Shown here in pieces: positions 1 through 13,215 of a DNA stretch of 64,000 nt. How positions within the stretch are numbered: the stretch's first letter is position 1; each line of letters opens with the position of its first letter. A model generated the notes under the pieces. That model saw nothing but the letters and a program-made list of their open reading frames with translations, did not search any database and was not told where the DNA came from. The stretch spans positions 682,001 through 746,000 of the forward strand of contig VTFK01000267.1 of NCBI GenBank assembly GCA_009617715.1, read 5' to 3'. This DNA comes from Plectrocnemia conspersa (taxonomy: Eukaryota; Arthropoda; Insecta; Trichoptera; Polycentropodidae). The position numbers and the translations under genes are program-made.

Positions 1-149
1 CCATTATATATGTATTTAGATGTTTACTAATACATGGCGATAATTTACGATGGCAGAATTTTTACCAAGTGAACAATTTATACAAAATTGCACGTATATA
101 TGAATTTCTTAAAAAAAATAGCAACTACGGCTACTATTGAAATTTGTGA

Positions 150-465
150 AATGTACCAGCAATATTTTATTGTGATCAGCTGAATTGTTTGCATTAGGAA
201 GTAAAAAAAGCATGCAATCGAAATCGAGTCTCGATTAAATCAAGGAACTTGTTCTCCAGAACTTGCTCCTTTTGGCTATATTTTTTTAATACATGCAAAA
301 CTTCCTAGACGAAAAAAATATAGACGATGTAAAAATGGGTCTATCAAAATATTTTTTGTCAAACCTCTAACATTTTATGATAAAGTAATTATAAAATTGA
401 CCAAGAGGTGAAAGAAGGTAATATCTTTATAAGGAAATAATATTTTAAATCACAAAAAATAGAAT
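150..465 (+). pseudogene. mariner transposase C-terminal relic
   Basis: This is a decayed piece of a mariner (Tc1/mariner superfamily) transposase, the nuclear enzyme that cuts and pastes the element at TA sites. In one frame near 171 the residues CDQLN..LH match the mariner segment before the second catalytic Asp. From about 250, in another frame, SPELAPFGY corresponds to the family motif SPDLAPxDY. It is followed by the usual tail ending in a KLTKR-like segment and a stop. The third catalytic Asp is replaced by Gly in APFGY. The gap between the two blocks is about 80 nt where roughly 165 nt are expected, so the segment with the second catalytic residue is deleted. Frameshifts and stops show it is dead. 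No terminal inverted repeat was recognised; the 5' part lies at or beyond the window edge. Confidence 0.6.
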
Positions 466-470
466 TTTAA

Positions 471-2359
471 GTGATTTTTTATTTAATTATAAATACATTA
501 TTTTAAAGATAATAATAGATATATAACACACATTACTACATTATTCTTAAAAAAATAATAGTGATTTTTTAATTTTAACAATTAAAGGACGTTTCTATAT
601 TTATACTGAAAAATATTAGAAAAATGTTCGGTGAGACCATATTAACCAACTAATCTCTAAAAACAGTGACTAAAAATCAAACTTAAATTGAAGTATAAAC
701 ATAAAATGCTTGCAAAGCACATATTGTTTAGAGGCATAAATTTAGTTAATAGTTTTTTTATTTTTAAGCTCAATAACTGTAATATTTTATTATAGGAAAG
801 TTTGTAAAATGTCTTTTAATTTTTTTAAAAATTAATTTGCTGTTTCTATTACTATTTGTCATATTTTTACTTTTTTATTTCCTCTTATAAAATATAAAAT
901 AGTTATTAAACAACAACTTATACTCAATTTAAACTTATAAATTTATTTTTCTGTATTTTTAATCTTGTAATAGACATGTAAAATATATATAAAAAGTGTA
1001 AGCAGGCAAAAATTACCTCACGTAAACAGAATGAAGAATACTGTTTACGTGTGGTAATATTTTATAAAATACCAGTAACTAAAGATTTAAGTTTTAATAT
1101 AATTGTATTTATATTATATTATATATTTTACATGTATGTATGTTTCGATATTTAAATCACTTTTCATTTACTTACGGTAGCATAAGTGAGCAAGCAAAAA
1201 TATAATGACCAATTAGTCATTGATAAACATTTTTTGAGATTTTTTTTAATTACAATAAGATAATACTAAACCAAATATAAATTGTTATTTATTACTCCAA
1301 AGGTATTGCAAAATTAGAAAAGACTTACTGTTAAATATAGTAAATCAGCTCTGATATCTATTTAAAATTAAACGAATTTAGATTTGCATTAAACCCTTTA
1401 CATATACATATGTAGATAGTTATATTAAACCGATTAGATCTGTTTGGGCAAAGCCATTACTGAACTGTACTGGGAATATATTAGCTCATATGCGGTATAT
1501 GTAAAATTACTAATGAGAATACAATTTTAATGATTTGAGCCTAGGTGAAATGTGCTATTTCTATTTATCAATATTAACTTTAAATTAAAATAATTTAATT
1601 AATATTATTTATTACACGTATGCTTCACTGTATTAAAATAAAAAATATTAATTTATCAAAAACATTTAAAATATTAGTACAAGAATGTCAGATCTCTTAG
1701 AAGAACAGATCAATATATAATAATGGTAATAAATAACATTTAATTTTATATTATATGCAAATTTATTATTTATTTAATTAATGAAAATATTTGATGTATA
1801 CTGATTATACTTAATATTATACAAGCATAGTATATTAACTAAATCACAGTTTTTAGTCTGACGAATTTAATTAAAATATTTATTTTAATTTATGAATAAA
1901 ACATTTTCCGCCATGATATTAAAATAGTATCTACATTATATTTTAAGAGAACATTTTCATATTCTATAATTTTTGAAATATTGTAGGGGTATATAGAAAA
2001 TTATTGTGTAAATATCATGAAGTAAGTCTACAATATTGTAACATTTCATCCACAAGGTTCTCTATATTATTACAACTAAACATAAAACCTCTAGTTCTGA
2101 GTAATACATTTAAAATAAATTACCATTTAATTTCACTATCTTTTTTAAAAATTAAGTAATTTAATTTGGGCAATAAGCAAATCTTATAATATATATTTTT
2201 ATTTTCATTCAGAAAATAGGCACTTTGGGAAGGAAAAAAAAAGATTACATGCATGAAGTATTTTATTAGGTATGTTTATTTAGTCATGATAATGTTTAAG
2301 TTAATTAGATTAAAACATATTTACACGTTTAAGTCTGTATTTAGTTATAACACTGTATT
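471..2359. other. AT-rich non-coding stretch
   Basis: This is strongly AT-rich sequence with many homopolymer runs and no reading frame of note. The only distinct structure seen is the hairpin at 1012-1058. No gene or transposon terminus is visible. Confidence 0.55.
1012..1058. repeat. Compact inverted repeat (18-bp arms, 11-nt loop)
   Basis: The left arm at 1012-1029 (ATTACCTCACGTAAACAG) and the right arm at 1041-1058 are inverted copies with one mismatch in 18 bp, separated by 11 nt. The inner 11 bp, including the forkhead-like GTAAACA, pair perfectly. It is too short for a typical MITE. It could be a hairpin RNA, a terminal fragment of a transposon or a dyad binding site. Confidence 0.6.
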
Positions 2360-2960
2360 TTAAGAGATTAATCTGTTTAAATATTTTTTACTTATATTTT
2401 TGATTGTTTCTTTTTTATCAACACAGTTGTAGTAACTCAATATATAAAACAAAGAAGGACTGGTCATCAACCTGAAGAATTTATTCTGGAATCTCTCAAG
2501 AATGTTAATATTACATATAGAGGACACACCAAATCTAAGCTCCACAAGAGCTACATATATTTTATTATTTATTCATCCAATGATAATACTGAATTTGGTC
2601 TTGTATTCCATTAAAGCTGCAAAGTCTGAAATTTTGTTCCAAATATGAGTTTGTTAGATCAGATTTCTGTTGATAAGAATTTTAAAATATTTACGTGAGA
2701 TATTTATTTCCCAATAAGTATCTTTGTTCAGCGTAAATTTAACATGAATTTCATTAGCTCTGATTCGCCATTTAAATAGCCAAGCTTGAATTTTTGAGAG
2801 ATGATCTTGCAGTCTCTTTGATGCTATTTTTGGGTCAGTACAAGACGCTACTATTGTAGTGTCGTCGGTTAATTTAGCAATTCTGAGAAAGATCTATTGT
2901 GTATAATAAATACAGTACGATGCTCTCTAAGGATCAAAGGCACACTAGATAGTATTTGGT
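2360..2960 (-). pseudogene. LINE reverse-transcriptase fragment (Jockey-like)
   Basis: This is the 3' part of the second ORF of a non-LTR retrotransposon, read leftwards. From about 2950 down there is a decayed GVPQGS..LGP region, then KLTDDTTIVA, corresponding to the catalytic FADDT box with FA changed to LT. Next comes a thumb-like stretch typical of Jockey/CR1 relatives (SKRLQDHLSKIQAWLFKWRI), then the C-terminal block with the LxRFQNK motif (2360-2545). The Asp pair is kept, but frame changes and stops break the frame, and no endonuclease or Gag part is present. That fits 5' truncation plus decay. It differs in sequence from the longer LINE at 18.8-23.1 kb. The clade assignment is inferred from motif style only. 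Confidence 0.7.
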
Positions 2961-4019
2961 ACATTTTTGTGTTTACTTCTCCGTATTTTGGTAATAAAAA
3001 ATATTTTTTATATTATGTAAGAGTTCAAATATAATAATTCATCTCACAAAAGATAGATATTTATATATATTTGTTGCGGATTCTGCGGCAAATGGGCAAT
3101 GGGTAAAATTTATTAAAAGGTACGGAAATTAAAATCTACTTTTCGTTAGCCATATATAATTAATAACGTCTGGTGCTTTCATCTCATGCTTAATTTTTTG
3201 CAAGCCATAGCGAAAATTTTAGATTCAGCACAAAAGGATGAAAACCAAAGAGAGTTAGTGAGAGAGAGAGGGAGAATTTATTTCCATTGACTGAACTTTG
3301 CTGAAGCTTCGGGTTAATGTGGTATTGTTAAAGGCGCATTAATATTGTAATTTGTAATACAATATAAAGAGCTCAGATACTTTACGATAAAATATCGATA
3401 AATCATTATTGGTAGACGAATAACAGCATATCGTTAAGATAAAATGGATAAAATTATGAAACGAAGCAAGATAGGCGTAGATGTTTTTCATATCAGCTGA
3501 TAATTAAAATCGTTTGCGGTTAACTTGACCTATTTTTTACATAGAACTCAATTTTAAATTTTAATAGTTTAATTTAATATATTATTGGTATAGTAAAATT
3601 GTAATTTAAATGTAATAAAAGTTCTAATTTGTATATATATTGTTGCAACTAAATATTTATAAATATCTACGCCTATTTATTATTATTATTTGAAAAAAGT
3701 TGCATTGGCGTAAAAAAGCACTGCTGAAAGCTTTTTGAATTATTTATACTTGCTAGTGTTTTATTCGTGAGTGAATACTGTGCCAGATAAAATAAAATAA
3801 ATACTTATTATGTTGTACGAACGATAAGAGTTTAGTGAAACTGTTTCGTGTAATTGGCAAATGTATATAAAATACGAGCATCTTGATATTAAGGCGCAAT
3901 AAAAGTTTTGACTATGAACCCAAGTAAAAATATAAACTTCAAGTTAAAATATATTGCTTTGAAAAAATATTACGTAAAGTTTCATTTTGATAAAGCGTTT
4001 AACTTTTAAGCTTATTAGT
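2961..4019. other. AT-rich non-coding stretch with a GAGA run
   Basis: No coding capacity is seen. A short purine run (GAGAGAGAGAGGGAG, near 3260) resembles GAGA-factor sites of insects. The rest is AT-rich with short homopolymers. Confidence 0.5.
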
Positions 4020-4560
4020 CCCGTCCTTAGTTGATTTTTTTTTATTGTACGCGTTGAATTCTTTCATTGTTTACACATTAGGTTTAAATTACAAAAAACA
4101 TTTTTTACAACAAATTAATTTTACTGGATATAATATCTTTATTTTTTTCCCCGTAAATTCATTAGGCTATCCTGAATTTTCACAGTTTGACCTTGTCCCC
4201 GCTCACTCTATGGGGGGTAAAAATTAAGCCTTTGGCAAAAATTAATTGCATCGTGTACATTTTTGATTAAAGCGCCTGTTTTTAATTACAAACATTTTAT
4301 TAAGTGTCAAAACGTAAATTTCAAAAACGTCGACAAAATAAGACTGATAAGCCAAAAAAACGTTTTTTACATTCGTTCGTTCGGTGCCCCTAAAAGAAAT
4401 GGCCAAGACGTGTTTCACGTGTTTTTATGGTTTCGCAAGAGGCGCGGAGAGACCTCAATTTGATTTATGTGTTAAAAGAGAACTCTGCCGAGGACCAAGT
4501 CACTGATTTTTATAAAATATTTATTGCCCCGCTCGAGTGTTCTCGTAAAAGTTAAGTCTG
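4020..4560. promoter_or_regulatory. More complex non-repetitive island
   Basis: The base composition is richer than the flanks, with few homopolymer runs in the second half. It contains an E-box CACGTG near 4415 in the repeated context ACGTGTTTCACGTGTTT. Short open frames of 60 and 66 codons exist but match nothing I recognise. It could be a conserved non-coding element. That is inference from composition alone. Confidence 0.2.
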
Positions 4561-7229
4561 TAAATTTTACCTTTTATAATAATAATAATAAAATTAAATG
4601 AATTCACTTAGCTTGCCAGAGACAAGATAAATTTTATTGCTTTCGAAAACTTGATTTTAAACGTATAGCAAAGTATTCAACTTTTAGGAAAAAATAAAAT
4701 CTATACATTATTTAATAATATCACTGAACAAAAAGTTCTTTAAGATTATGTAATTTTAAAGGTTTTAAAACTTCTATAATTTCTGCAATTTTTATTGAAT
4801 GTTACCGATAAATTGTCTAAAGTCATTTTTTGTATATGTACTTGTTTTTAAAAAACTAAATCGCTCCAGCATATCTTTAAGACTATTCCATCTGGTTTTA
4901 CGGTCTAATATAAGTGAAAGATCAGTAATGTATTTTGTTTATTTTTTTTATATTTCATAATTCAAACAAAAATACAATATTCACAAATATATTAAACACT
5001 TTTTTTTATGCATTTCACTATTTATTTTTAGTTCTTTCACCATGAATATTATATTTATAAGCAATAAAATTAGATTTTTTTATAGTTTTCAACAAATATT
5101 TGTATATTCATTTTTTAAAATAAAAATTTAGAAAAAATATATTAATTTACCGTGGACGGTTAAAACCGGTTTGCGATTTGTAAAAAAATCTAAAAAGTTG
5201 CTTTAAAGTGGTTTCAAGAACTATTAAAATGCAGCTCAAATAAAATTCCAAGAAACGTAGTTATCTCATTTGTGGTAGCAAACGGTCAACAAAATATATA
5301 AGGTACATAAAACAATATTTTTATATGAACATTTGACTCTAAAATAGACTTATTGATTTTACGTTTCGAATAATGTATTTATTCTTTACATAACCATAGA
5401 AATGTATTTTTTTTATTTGTAAAGGCAAAAGCAGCTGTAAAAAGGTTTAGAATATAGCTAAAATTAGTTTATTATGACTGAAAACACAAGAGAAAACTGC
5501 ACTCCTCTTATTATTGATAAGCAATGTAGATTATTACAATTCGTTGAAACCCTGGTAGAAAGCATATCTTTTCACACATTATGAATTAAAATCCAGTCGC
5601 ATTAATAGTAATTAAAACCACAGACGTTAACTACAATCCACTAAATAAAATATTGGAGAATTACAAAGGGAAAAAAATCGATCCAAAGAGGCAATCGATT
5701 AATCTGTCATCGGCAGGAAAAATAAGATTAAAAGGTTTAAGACATTGAAATAAGAACTACAACAAGAGAAATATATTGGCTTATAAAAATACCAACAATC
5801 TGAAGAGATAAATAAACGAAGCGTAAAACCTGGATGTGATCATTCAGGCAGAGAAACGGTTTAAATAAACGTTTGACTGCTTAGTAATTTAAATTGATCA
5901 TAAAACGTGTAAAACGTTGTGTGGATTTTGAATATAAAAACGATTTATACTTTGGGGATATATAGTGACAAGATATCTCTATAGGAATATGAATCAATAT
6001 TGTTTAAGAGAAATTATGACAGTAAAAAAAATATATAGATAGCCAGAAAAAGCCACTTTTCACTAGACTTGAAAACTTCTTGGGTCAACGGTTTGAAAAT
6101 ATTAACATAAAAAATATAATTTATAATATTGATTATTCACAATTTTGACAATATTTTTTGGTATATAATTAAATACAAAATATAAATGATACTATTTTAC
6201 AGTTTGGTTAAATATGTAATATTAAAAAGTAGCCTGTTTTTTTAACTGAAATTTAATTTAATGACTAAGGAACTATCCTACATATTGAAAGTTACAAAAT
6301 AAATAAATTTGCACAACTATGCTTGTGCTTTTGGAAGCACGTATGTTTGAAACAAGCTTTTTCATTTATGATGCCACTACAATAATACTTGCACCTCCTA
6401 TTTAACTATTAAGTGGCACTTTATATATTAAACATTGGCAAAGTGGCCTTTGGTTTACTAATGGCGTTCACAAATGGTACATAATGCACTTTAAATTAGT
6501 TTTTTTGTTTGAAATTACCTTATAAATTTTTAAAAAATAAATTTATAGGTATTATATAAAAAAAGATAATAAACAAAAATGGTTCTTTGCAGAAAGATAA
6601 TTATATAATTTAATTATTTTAGTTGATAAAATAGGCAATTGCTGTTCTTATTTTTTGAATTTTATTAAAATATTTATTTGATAGAAAAAAATATATAATG
6701 AGTTTCTTGAAGTAGTAAGTGATCAGTAACTTTTAAATAAAATTATTAAGTTATTTCTGTATTTAAAAAAAAAAAAATAAAACAATTCATTGCTATTATA
6801 CACAAAAAAATGTTACAATGCCTTATTTTAATTAAATAATCAAACAGCTAAATTAAAATATATTATATCAAAAAAATGTTATAGCTCATAGAACTACGCA
6901 ATGAAACATTATATTATTATATTGATTTACTTCCAACTCAAACTCCACTTTGAGGAAGAAAATACTCCTTAGCGCTAGTTTTCTCCAGCTATATTTATTT
7001 ATAAACAAATTATAAAAATAGTACATCTAAAAAACATAAAGTAATCCTAAAAACGCACTGAAACCCTTATTATTCGCTATCTTATTATATACTAATTAGT
7101 CTAGAATTATGCTAATTTAAACCTATACTTTTTGCTTGATGTATATATGTATTTTTTTAGTAAAATGACAAATAACACAATATTAAATAGACCATAAGAA
7201 AGGAAGTTATACGAAATGCCTACCGAGCT
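4561..7229. other. AT-rich non-coding stretch
   Basis: This is AT-rich sequence with A/T homopolymers and a short (AAT)n run near 4580. No gene, transposon motif or clear inverted repeat is seen. Confidence 0.5.
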
Positions 7230-7720
7230 AATAAGATTACTAAAAGTGTGTTAACGAATCAATAAGTTTTGGGATGCTACGTGCCTACTCCCAACTTTAT
7301 CAATGGTGAAGGGAGAATAACAACCAAGATGGGTATGTTACGTAAGTTTCGTGGCCTAAATCATTTTATTACATTGTAATAAATCAATCGTAAAGCACAC
7401 GTGTCACAAAAGGGAAATTAATTACGTTGCCTTTGTAAAGTTCAACGGTAGCATTATTTATTTGGAACGAAATGAAAGAATGTCACCGAAAGCTTTCGAC
7501 ACAGCCGGGCGACTAGATTGAATTTCTGCTTTGAAGAAATTCGGGTTAAGGCTGGGAAATAATTTCAAATTCGACATCTTCAATCGAATCTTGCAAACTT
7601 TAAGGTTTTCAGGCGCTTTCGAGACCGATGACCACACTGTGCGTTTTAACTTTCCGATATAATTGCTCGCAAACTTTCAGTTAAATTATAAATTTAGCGT
7701 TTAATGAAAATACATAGTGT
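7230..7720. promoter_or_regulatory. More complex non-repetitive island
   Basis: Composition is more balanced than the surroundings, and it includes CACACGTGTCAC near 7396. No open frame longer than background. It is a candidate conserved non-coding element by appearance only. Confidence 0.18.
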
Positions 7721-8319
7721 GCAAGCTCAGCTCGATGTTATGTATGTATTTTAAAATAATTTACAATTTCATACTAATACGTGACAGCTAAACTAAGATG
7801 GTACGCAAATCTCATGAGATCAAACAAAACTCTCTGTATTCCAGTGAAAGAGAGAAAATCGAAAACTTTGAGCTTGAACAAATCGGAACTTTTTAAAAGA
7901 TACTTGTAAAAGAAAACGATGAAATATTCAAAGTGCCCGTTGTTTATTATTTATTATATTGAACATAGCTGTTGTGCTTTGAAGTGTCACTAAATATAAA
8001 GCTGCAATTATTTTTATCTTACCATGTATACCAAGAAAAAAATAATAGTATCTTAACAGAAAAAAATCCTGAGATATATAATTGAACAGTGTTATTATTA
8101 TAGCATTTTTCAGAAAAAAATTGAAGAGAAACATAATTTAATTGGCTGTTATTTCAGAAATTTCCCGTATGAAACATTAGGCCTTTCACTTTTTAGTTTG
8201 ACATACTGTATATTTGTACTATTCAACTCGCTCTGCAAATATACATTGCAAGATAAAGCTCGGTACGATGGTTTTAAAAATATGAAGTTAAATATTGAAA
8301 TATTATATAAGACGACTGA

Positions 8320-8545
8320 GAGTTAACGTATTTGATTCGTTTAACGCCCGTTACCTCAAATCGTGGCGGTTGTTCGTTATCGTTACGGAAAATTTGCATA
8401 TTGCACTTTTGTGCAAAATGCATTGTAAGGATTTTTACTCCGTTATTAATGTGTGTAACACGTATAAATTTTCCGCTAGACAAATGTTGCGATTCTTTAT
8501 TTTTGCTGAAAGTACACCGAAGGCACAACGCCAAGTAGAATAATG
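8320..8545. promoter_or_regulatory. Complex island with octamer motif and hairpin
   Basis: ATTTGCAT (8392-8399) is the canonical POU-domain octamer. It overlaps an inverted repeat: TGCATATTGCAC (8395-8406), a TTTT loop, and GTGCAAAATGCA (8411-8422), with one mismatch in 12. Overlapping open frames on both strands (82 and 86 codons) match no family I know and are probably chance. Confidence 0.25.
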
Positions 8546-11139
8546 ATATAGTATAACTCGAAAAAAGTAGTTTAAATCTATGGTCTTGAACTATAAGTGC
8601 TCTTATAAACTTTTAAAAGCAATGATTATGTTACTCTATTTTCTATGAAATTTTTAACATTGAATTTTTATTTTCTGATTAAAGTAAATAGTTACCATAC
8701 GAGTAGTGGTAATTTATGATCGTAAATTGCAAATTATTAATGGTAACTCATTATAATAATAATTTAAATAATACATTTATTGTAACGTTTTAAATACTGT
8801 TGGCAAAGGCGTTCTAAAAAACTTCTCGTAGATCAGCGATTACATTTTTCTTAGTACCATTTGAGGCTTGAAATAAAAATCAAGAAAAAGTTTACTGATT
8901 TAATAAAATATGAAACGTAGTGTTTCATAAAAATAGCTTTACAGTGCAAAAATTAATAATCAAATTTGACAAATTGTCTAAGCATTTCTGTCATATTTTG
9001 CCGAAAATTCACAACATGAATCGATAAAATAAAAGGTTAGTGACCTTATTAATTAAAGAGCACATCATATAATTTTTTGAATGCTGTCAATCATTTTTAT
9101 AACTTTTTGTATGCTGTCAATTTCTTCATATACAAACTATGAGCAATATGATATACAAATTGAAAATAATGTATTGTTTGAATAGCTCTTCACAAAAAAT
9201 ATATATATATTTTAATGACTTTCAAGCAAAATTTTGTAAAAAGCAAATATTTTAAGGATAAAAAGTGTTATTTTATAGTCATAATTAATTATTATTTATT
9301 TCGTAAATATTCACATTAAATTATTTGTTATTTAAACTAGAAGATGTCCCATCGGTAGCTGTAGTAACAGATTTTTAATTATTAGGGTATTTTTTTATGT
9401 CAATATACATAACGAGATCCTGAGAATTTTTTATACACTTGTTGCTGTTAGTGACTTATTTAAAATAACCTCGAAGGTGATTTAAATTAGGAATTTAAGT
9501 TGCTTAAAGGTAAAAGGCAAATCGCTATAAATCAATAGGATTTTGAGAAGAAACACTTAGTGTTTAAAGGAATCAAATCAAAATATCCTTCCTAAGAAAA
9601 TATAAAAAGCGTTTGAGAAAAACTTCTCTAATTAGTATTTTTTTTAAGAAATTTTTAAGAATGAATTCTCGAAAAAAAATCACTACTTACATACAAACAT
9701 TAACCTAATTATTAATTTTTTTTATGCAAATACTATTTTTGAAAAAATTGATAGTTCCCAAAAAAGTTAGTTTATTACTATCCACTGATAATATATGTTT
9801 TGTAAGCAATGTCTGTTTTCTAGTTTTCGAAAGTATATAAAAATCATTATACTTTGCAAAATTTGTCAAGCGGGCAAATAAATATTTATTACCACACAAT
9901 ACTATAAGTAAGTAGTCTAAAAGTAATGTAAAAGTTTGCCTACAAGTAAAAACGAGTGAAAATATTTTTGCAGCGTCATGGAAAAATATGTTTCGCTCTG
10001 TTAATTAAAAATAAAATTCTCAAAGGGTTTGTACCTGTTTAGATGGTAGGTGATACAGTGTAACAGTAGCAGTTGCACAGTATGCATAACTTAATTATTT
10101 TATATGATAATTACTTAAAATAATAGATATTTTTATTTAAGCTTAGTTGAAACTAAATTTTTTCCATGTGGTGTAATTAGTTTTGTAATAGACATTAAAT
10201 TGGTAATAAAAACTTACGGATAAGTTCTTCCAGTATTTATAAAAAATATGAATGACTTTCGGTCTTCTCATACAAAACGTAGTGCAATATAACACCCGCC
10301 GTGCCGAAAACAATAATGTGCATTTTATACCGTACACCACAAATATCGTCTCTGAGCGAGCATGTAGTGCATATATCCGAAGCACAGCTCATAACTAAAA
10401 TCATTCAAGGAGATTAAGAACGTTAAACTCTTACATTTCTTTTGAACTTTATGATTATGAATCAGTATAAATACGCTATTAGAAAATACTTAACTTTCAA
10501 CCTAGGATATTTTTGAGTTTTTTTTTTAATTAGGTATTAAATTGTTATTTGCTTGTTATGAAAAAAATTTTACACTATTTTATTATTTATATCTAATTCT
10601 GTTGTTTAAAAATTGAATTTTAAAATTATTGTATAAAAATATTCTCTTGTTCTTAAAACACTAACAAATACAAATAAACAATAGAACACTTTATGATAAT
10701 TATCTATTTAAATAGTTTATGCTTAGTGGTTCTTCTGTTAATTTGATATTTAATTATATGTACAACTTATGTGTTTAAACAAAATCTCTCATGAATAGAT
10801 TGTTTGTATACATTTATAATTATACTATATGAAATAAAGTTGAATATAATTTATGAGCTTTCTATTCATTAAGTATATTTTATTTTAGCACCATCGCAAA
10901 TTGTATTACATTACATATTAATATATTCAAAAGATTTATTGCTATGATATTATTAATGAAAATTTATAAGTGTATAAACTAAAGAAGAGCAATATTTTAA
11001 AACTAAAGTGTTGCTATATTAAATTTTCAAATAGCTATGTTATTCAACATAACTTCAAGACTACTTAAGGATAATAAATGTCACTTTGTTATAAACCATA
11101 TTTTATTAGAAATTCGACAAATAATAACATTGCAACGTA
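8546..11139. other. AT-rich non-coding stretch
   Basis: Mostly AT-rich. A two-copy imperfect tandem repeat lies at about 9069-9121 (shared core ATGCTGTCAAT). A short more complex segment lies at 10240-10400. No gene can be supported. Confidence 0.5.
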
Positions 11140-11960
11140 TGGTTAAATCAACGTTTTGTGTTATTTTATACGTTATTATTTTTATGTGCCGAATTTTTCC
11201 CTGAAACAATTTCTTTCGACAAGATTTTACTCCCGTTTAATAGCAACGTCCGCGCTATAAAAATAATACACAACGCAGCCGATACGCTCGTTTTTGAATT
11301 TTACGACGCGAAACTTTTACTTTTCGAGTACAAAAAATAACGAAAAATACACAGGATAGTAAAAAAGCTAAAACTGAGCCATGCTCGGAAAAAAGTGGCT
11401 CGTAAATCCCTAGCGGGATGAGATGTGGTCCTCTAGTTTCCGACATAACTGTGTGCTGCGATGGATTTTAACATTCAGTAGACGTTGGATTATGCACATA
11501 CACTATATACTTTTAAGATTAAAGTTGGATCACTACTTTATGTTATTGCGTATTAAAAATGGACGTGTAACTTACACTCCGAATTTTTTATTATAAGCAT
11601 ATAATTGCACAGAACATTATTAAAAAAATATTACAGTATATTATAAGCTAAAAAATAGTATAAAAGAAAGTCAGTTATATCTAAGTTTAAATACAAAATT
11701 GGCTACTGGTCCCAGCTTAAGTGGCTCGTAAGTTTACCACTGAATACTCTGTCGTACGCCAAGCTTCCTACATCAATATTATTTGCACCGATGGCTCCGG
11801 GAGACAACGGAATGGACGATTATCATTTCAGGTTAATGGGATATCGACCAGATGAGTAATCCTTGATTGAATGTCAGACAGGATTACCGTCAAAACGTTT
11901 ACTCTCACGATAATTAAACTAAAAACAACTTAACCGTAAACAGTCTGATGCGCAGTAATT
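11140..11960. promoter_or_regulatory. Two neighbouring more complex islands
   Basis: Segments at about 11140-11470 and 11700-11960 are less AT-rich and not visibly repetitive. They share the 13-mer AAGTGGCTCGTAA (near 11390 and 11719). No recognisable protein is encoded. They may be regulatory elements or relics of an unrecognised repeat. Confidence 0.18.
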
Positions 11961-12239
11961 AATCAACGTGATTTTTTATCTATAATATATGGGACATTCT
12001 AAAAGAATCAATGTTCCGATACAATAGGTAAATTAGGATACAATTAATTCATGGCATCGAAGAATTAAATGATTAAGAAAACGAATACCAAATTAATGTA
12101 TTTTGTTGTGCTTTTAAACTATGTTGCTCTAACCATCCGTAAAGAGGTATTATAAATTACACGTACATAATTTATCAATAATTGTTTCCAATCTAACTTT
12201 TATATTAAATTTTACGACACATGAGTTTTAAAAAAATGG

Positions 12240-13055
12240 CCAATTACTGCATTTAAAAACATTTGTAAAGTGATATTTGATTCATTAGATACCCGCAAAT
12301 GGCAAGATAATTTAAAAAAATTGAAAGGGAAATTACGAAATTGAGAATAGTCCTGGACGTGGAAAATAAGCAAAGAGAGACGACGATGTCCTGGTTGCAG
12401 AAATGAAAGTCAATTCTACTCAAACTATTCATCAGCCGGCCGAGAAACTAAATCAGTACGAATAAACAGCTCATAGACATATTAAAAAGATTGGAAAAAT
12501 AGAGACAAGGTATATGTTTTCCCCACGAAGTGAGAAAAAAAAACAAAAGCTTCTTAATTTTAAAGCTGAGTAACCTTTTCTTGAACTTTTGTTAACCTAA
12601 GACGAGAAATGAGAGTTGTACGACAGAAATCGTCGTTAAAGACAATGGTTATTTTTAGATCAAGTAACAAAACCTATCTAGAGCCCAGGACTCAACGTAA
12701 GAAAACTATTTTGGGTGTATGGTGTAATTGCAAAATAATTGTACATTACGAAACTCTTACACCTGGTTAAACACTATCAACAAGCTGCTGTTGTGACTAG
12801 CTGGATCGTTTGTAAAGGTAATTAAAAAAAGCCTGCACTTGTCAACATAAGTCGAATAGAAGAATCCCTGTGAAGAAATTGCTTTTCGATAAAATTGATT
12901 TTTTCTACTAACTAAAACTTTTTCTACTAAACGGAAAAAAATAAAAATGCAGACGACGTAAAAATACGGCTACCAGAATATTTTAAATCAAAGTCTCCAA
13001 TATTTATGGTAATGCAATAAAAAATTAATAAGAAGTGGAAAAATGTAAGGTATTA
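12240..13055 (+). pseudogene. mariner transposase relic, nearly full N-to-C span
   Basis: This is a decayed mariner transposase. In order: an SPGRGK..DDDVLVAEM segment corresponding to the family GRP/DDxxL region at the end of the N-terminal helix-turn-helix domain (about 12340-12400); TIHQPAEKLNQ; HRHIKKIGKI; a block matching the first catalytic motif, where DEK follows a stop codon (Asp codon at 12601-12603) and the Trp of DEKW is now a stop; then AKIIVHYETLTPG (about 12730-12770), the family's IHYELLPxG motif. The expected HxDNARPH and D34D segments are missing. The frame resumes near 12950 with DDVKIRLPEYFKSKSP, a typical mariner C-terminal block, ending near 13050. At least six in-frame stops and an internal deletion make it non-functional. 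Terminal repeats were not identified. Confidence 0.8.
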
Positions 13056-13146
13056 GATGCTTTAAATCATTTAAATAAAAATAAACATTAATAAAATAAC
13101 ATTTATTTAGGGATTGTCTAATATACATATTAGGAGATGCCATAAG

Positions 13147-13207
13147 TAGGGATTGCAATACCGGTAGTACCGATACCAGTATTACAAAATGAAATACCGG
13201 TATTACC
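13147..13207. mobile_element. hAT-like terminal sequence
   Basis: The segment opens with TAGGGATTGCAATACCGGTA and continues with several ATACCGG/CCGGTATT units, one of which is the palindrome AATACCGGTATT. Many hAT elements and their MITEs have termini of the form YAGGGATTGCAATACCGG followed by such subterminal repeats. The reverse-complement end (GCAATCCCTA) was not seen downstream, so this is an orphan end. It abuts the mariner relic. Confidence 0.45.
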
Positions 13208-13215
13208 AAAATTTT

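Noticed and set aside
8274..8543. Overlapping open frames of 82-86 codons on both strands
   Set aside because: No recognisable domain. Open reading on both strands at once over the same bases suggests chance in a locally stop-poor island.
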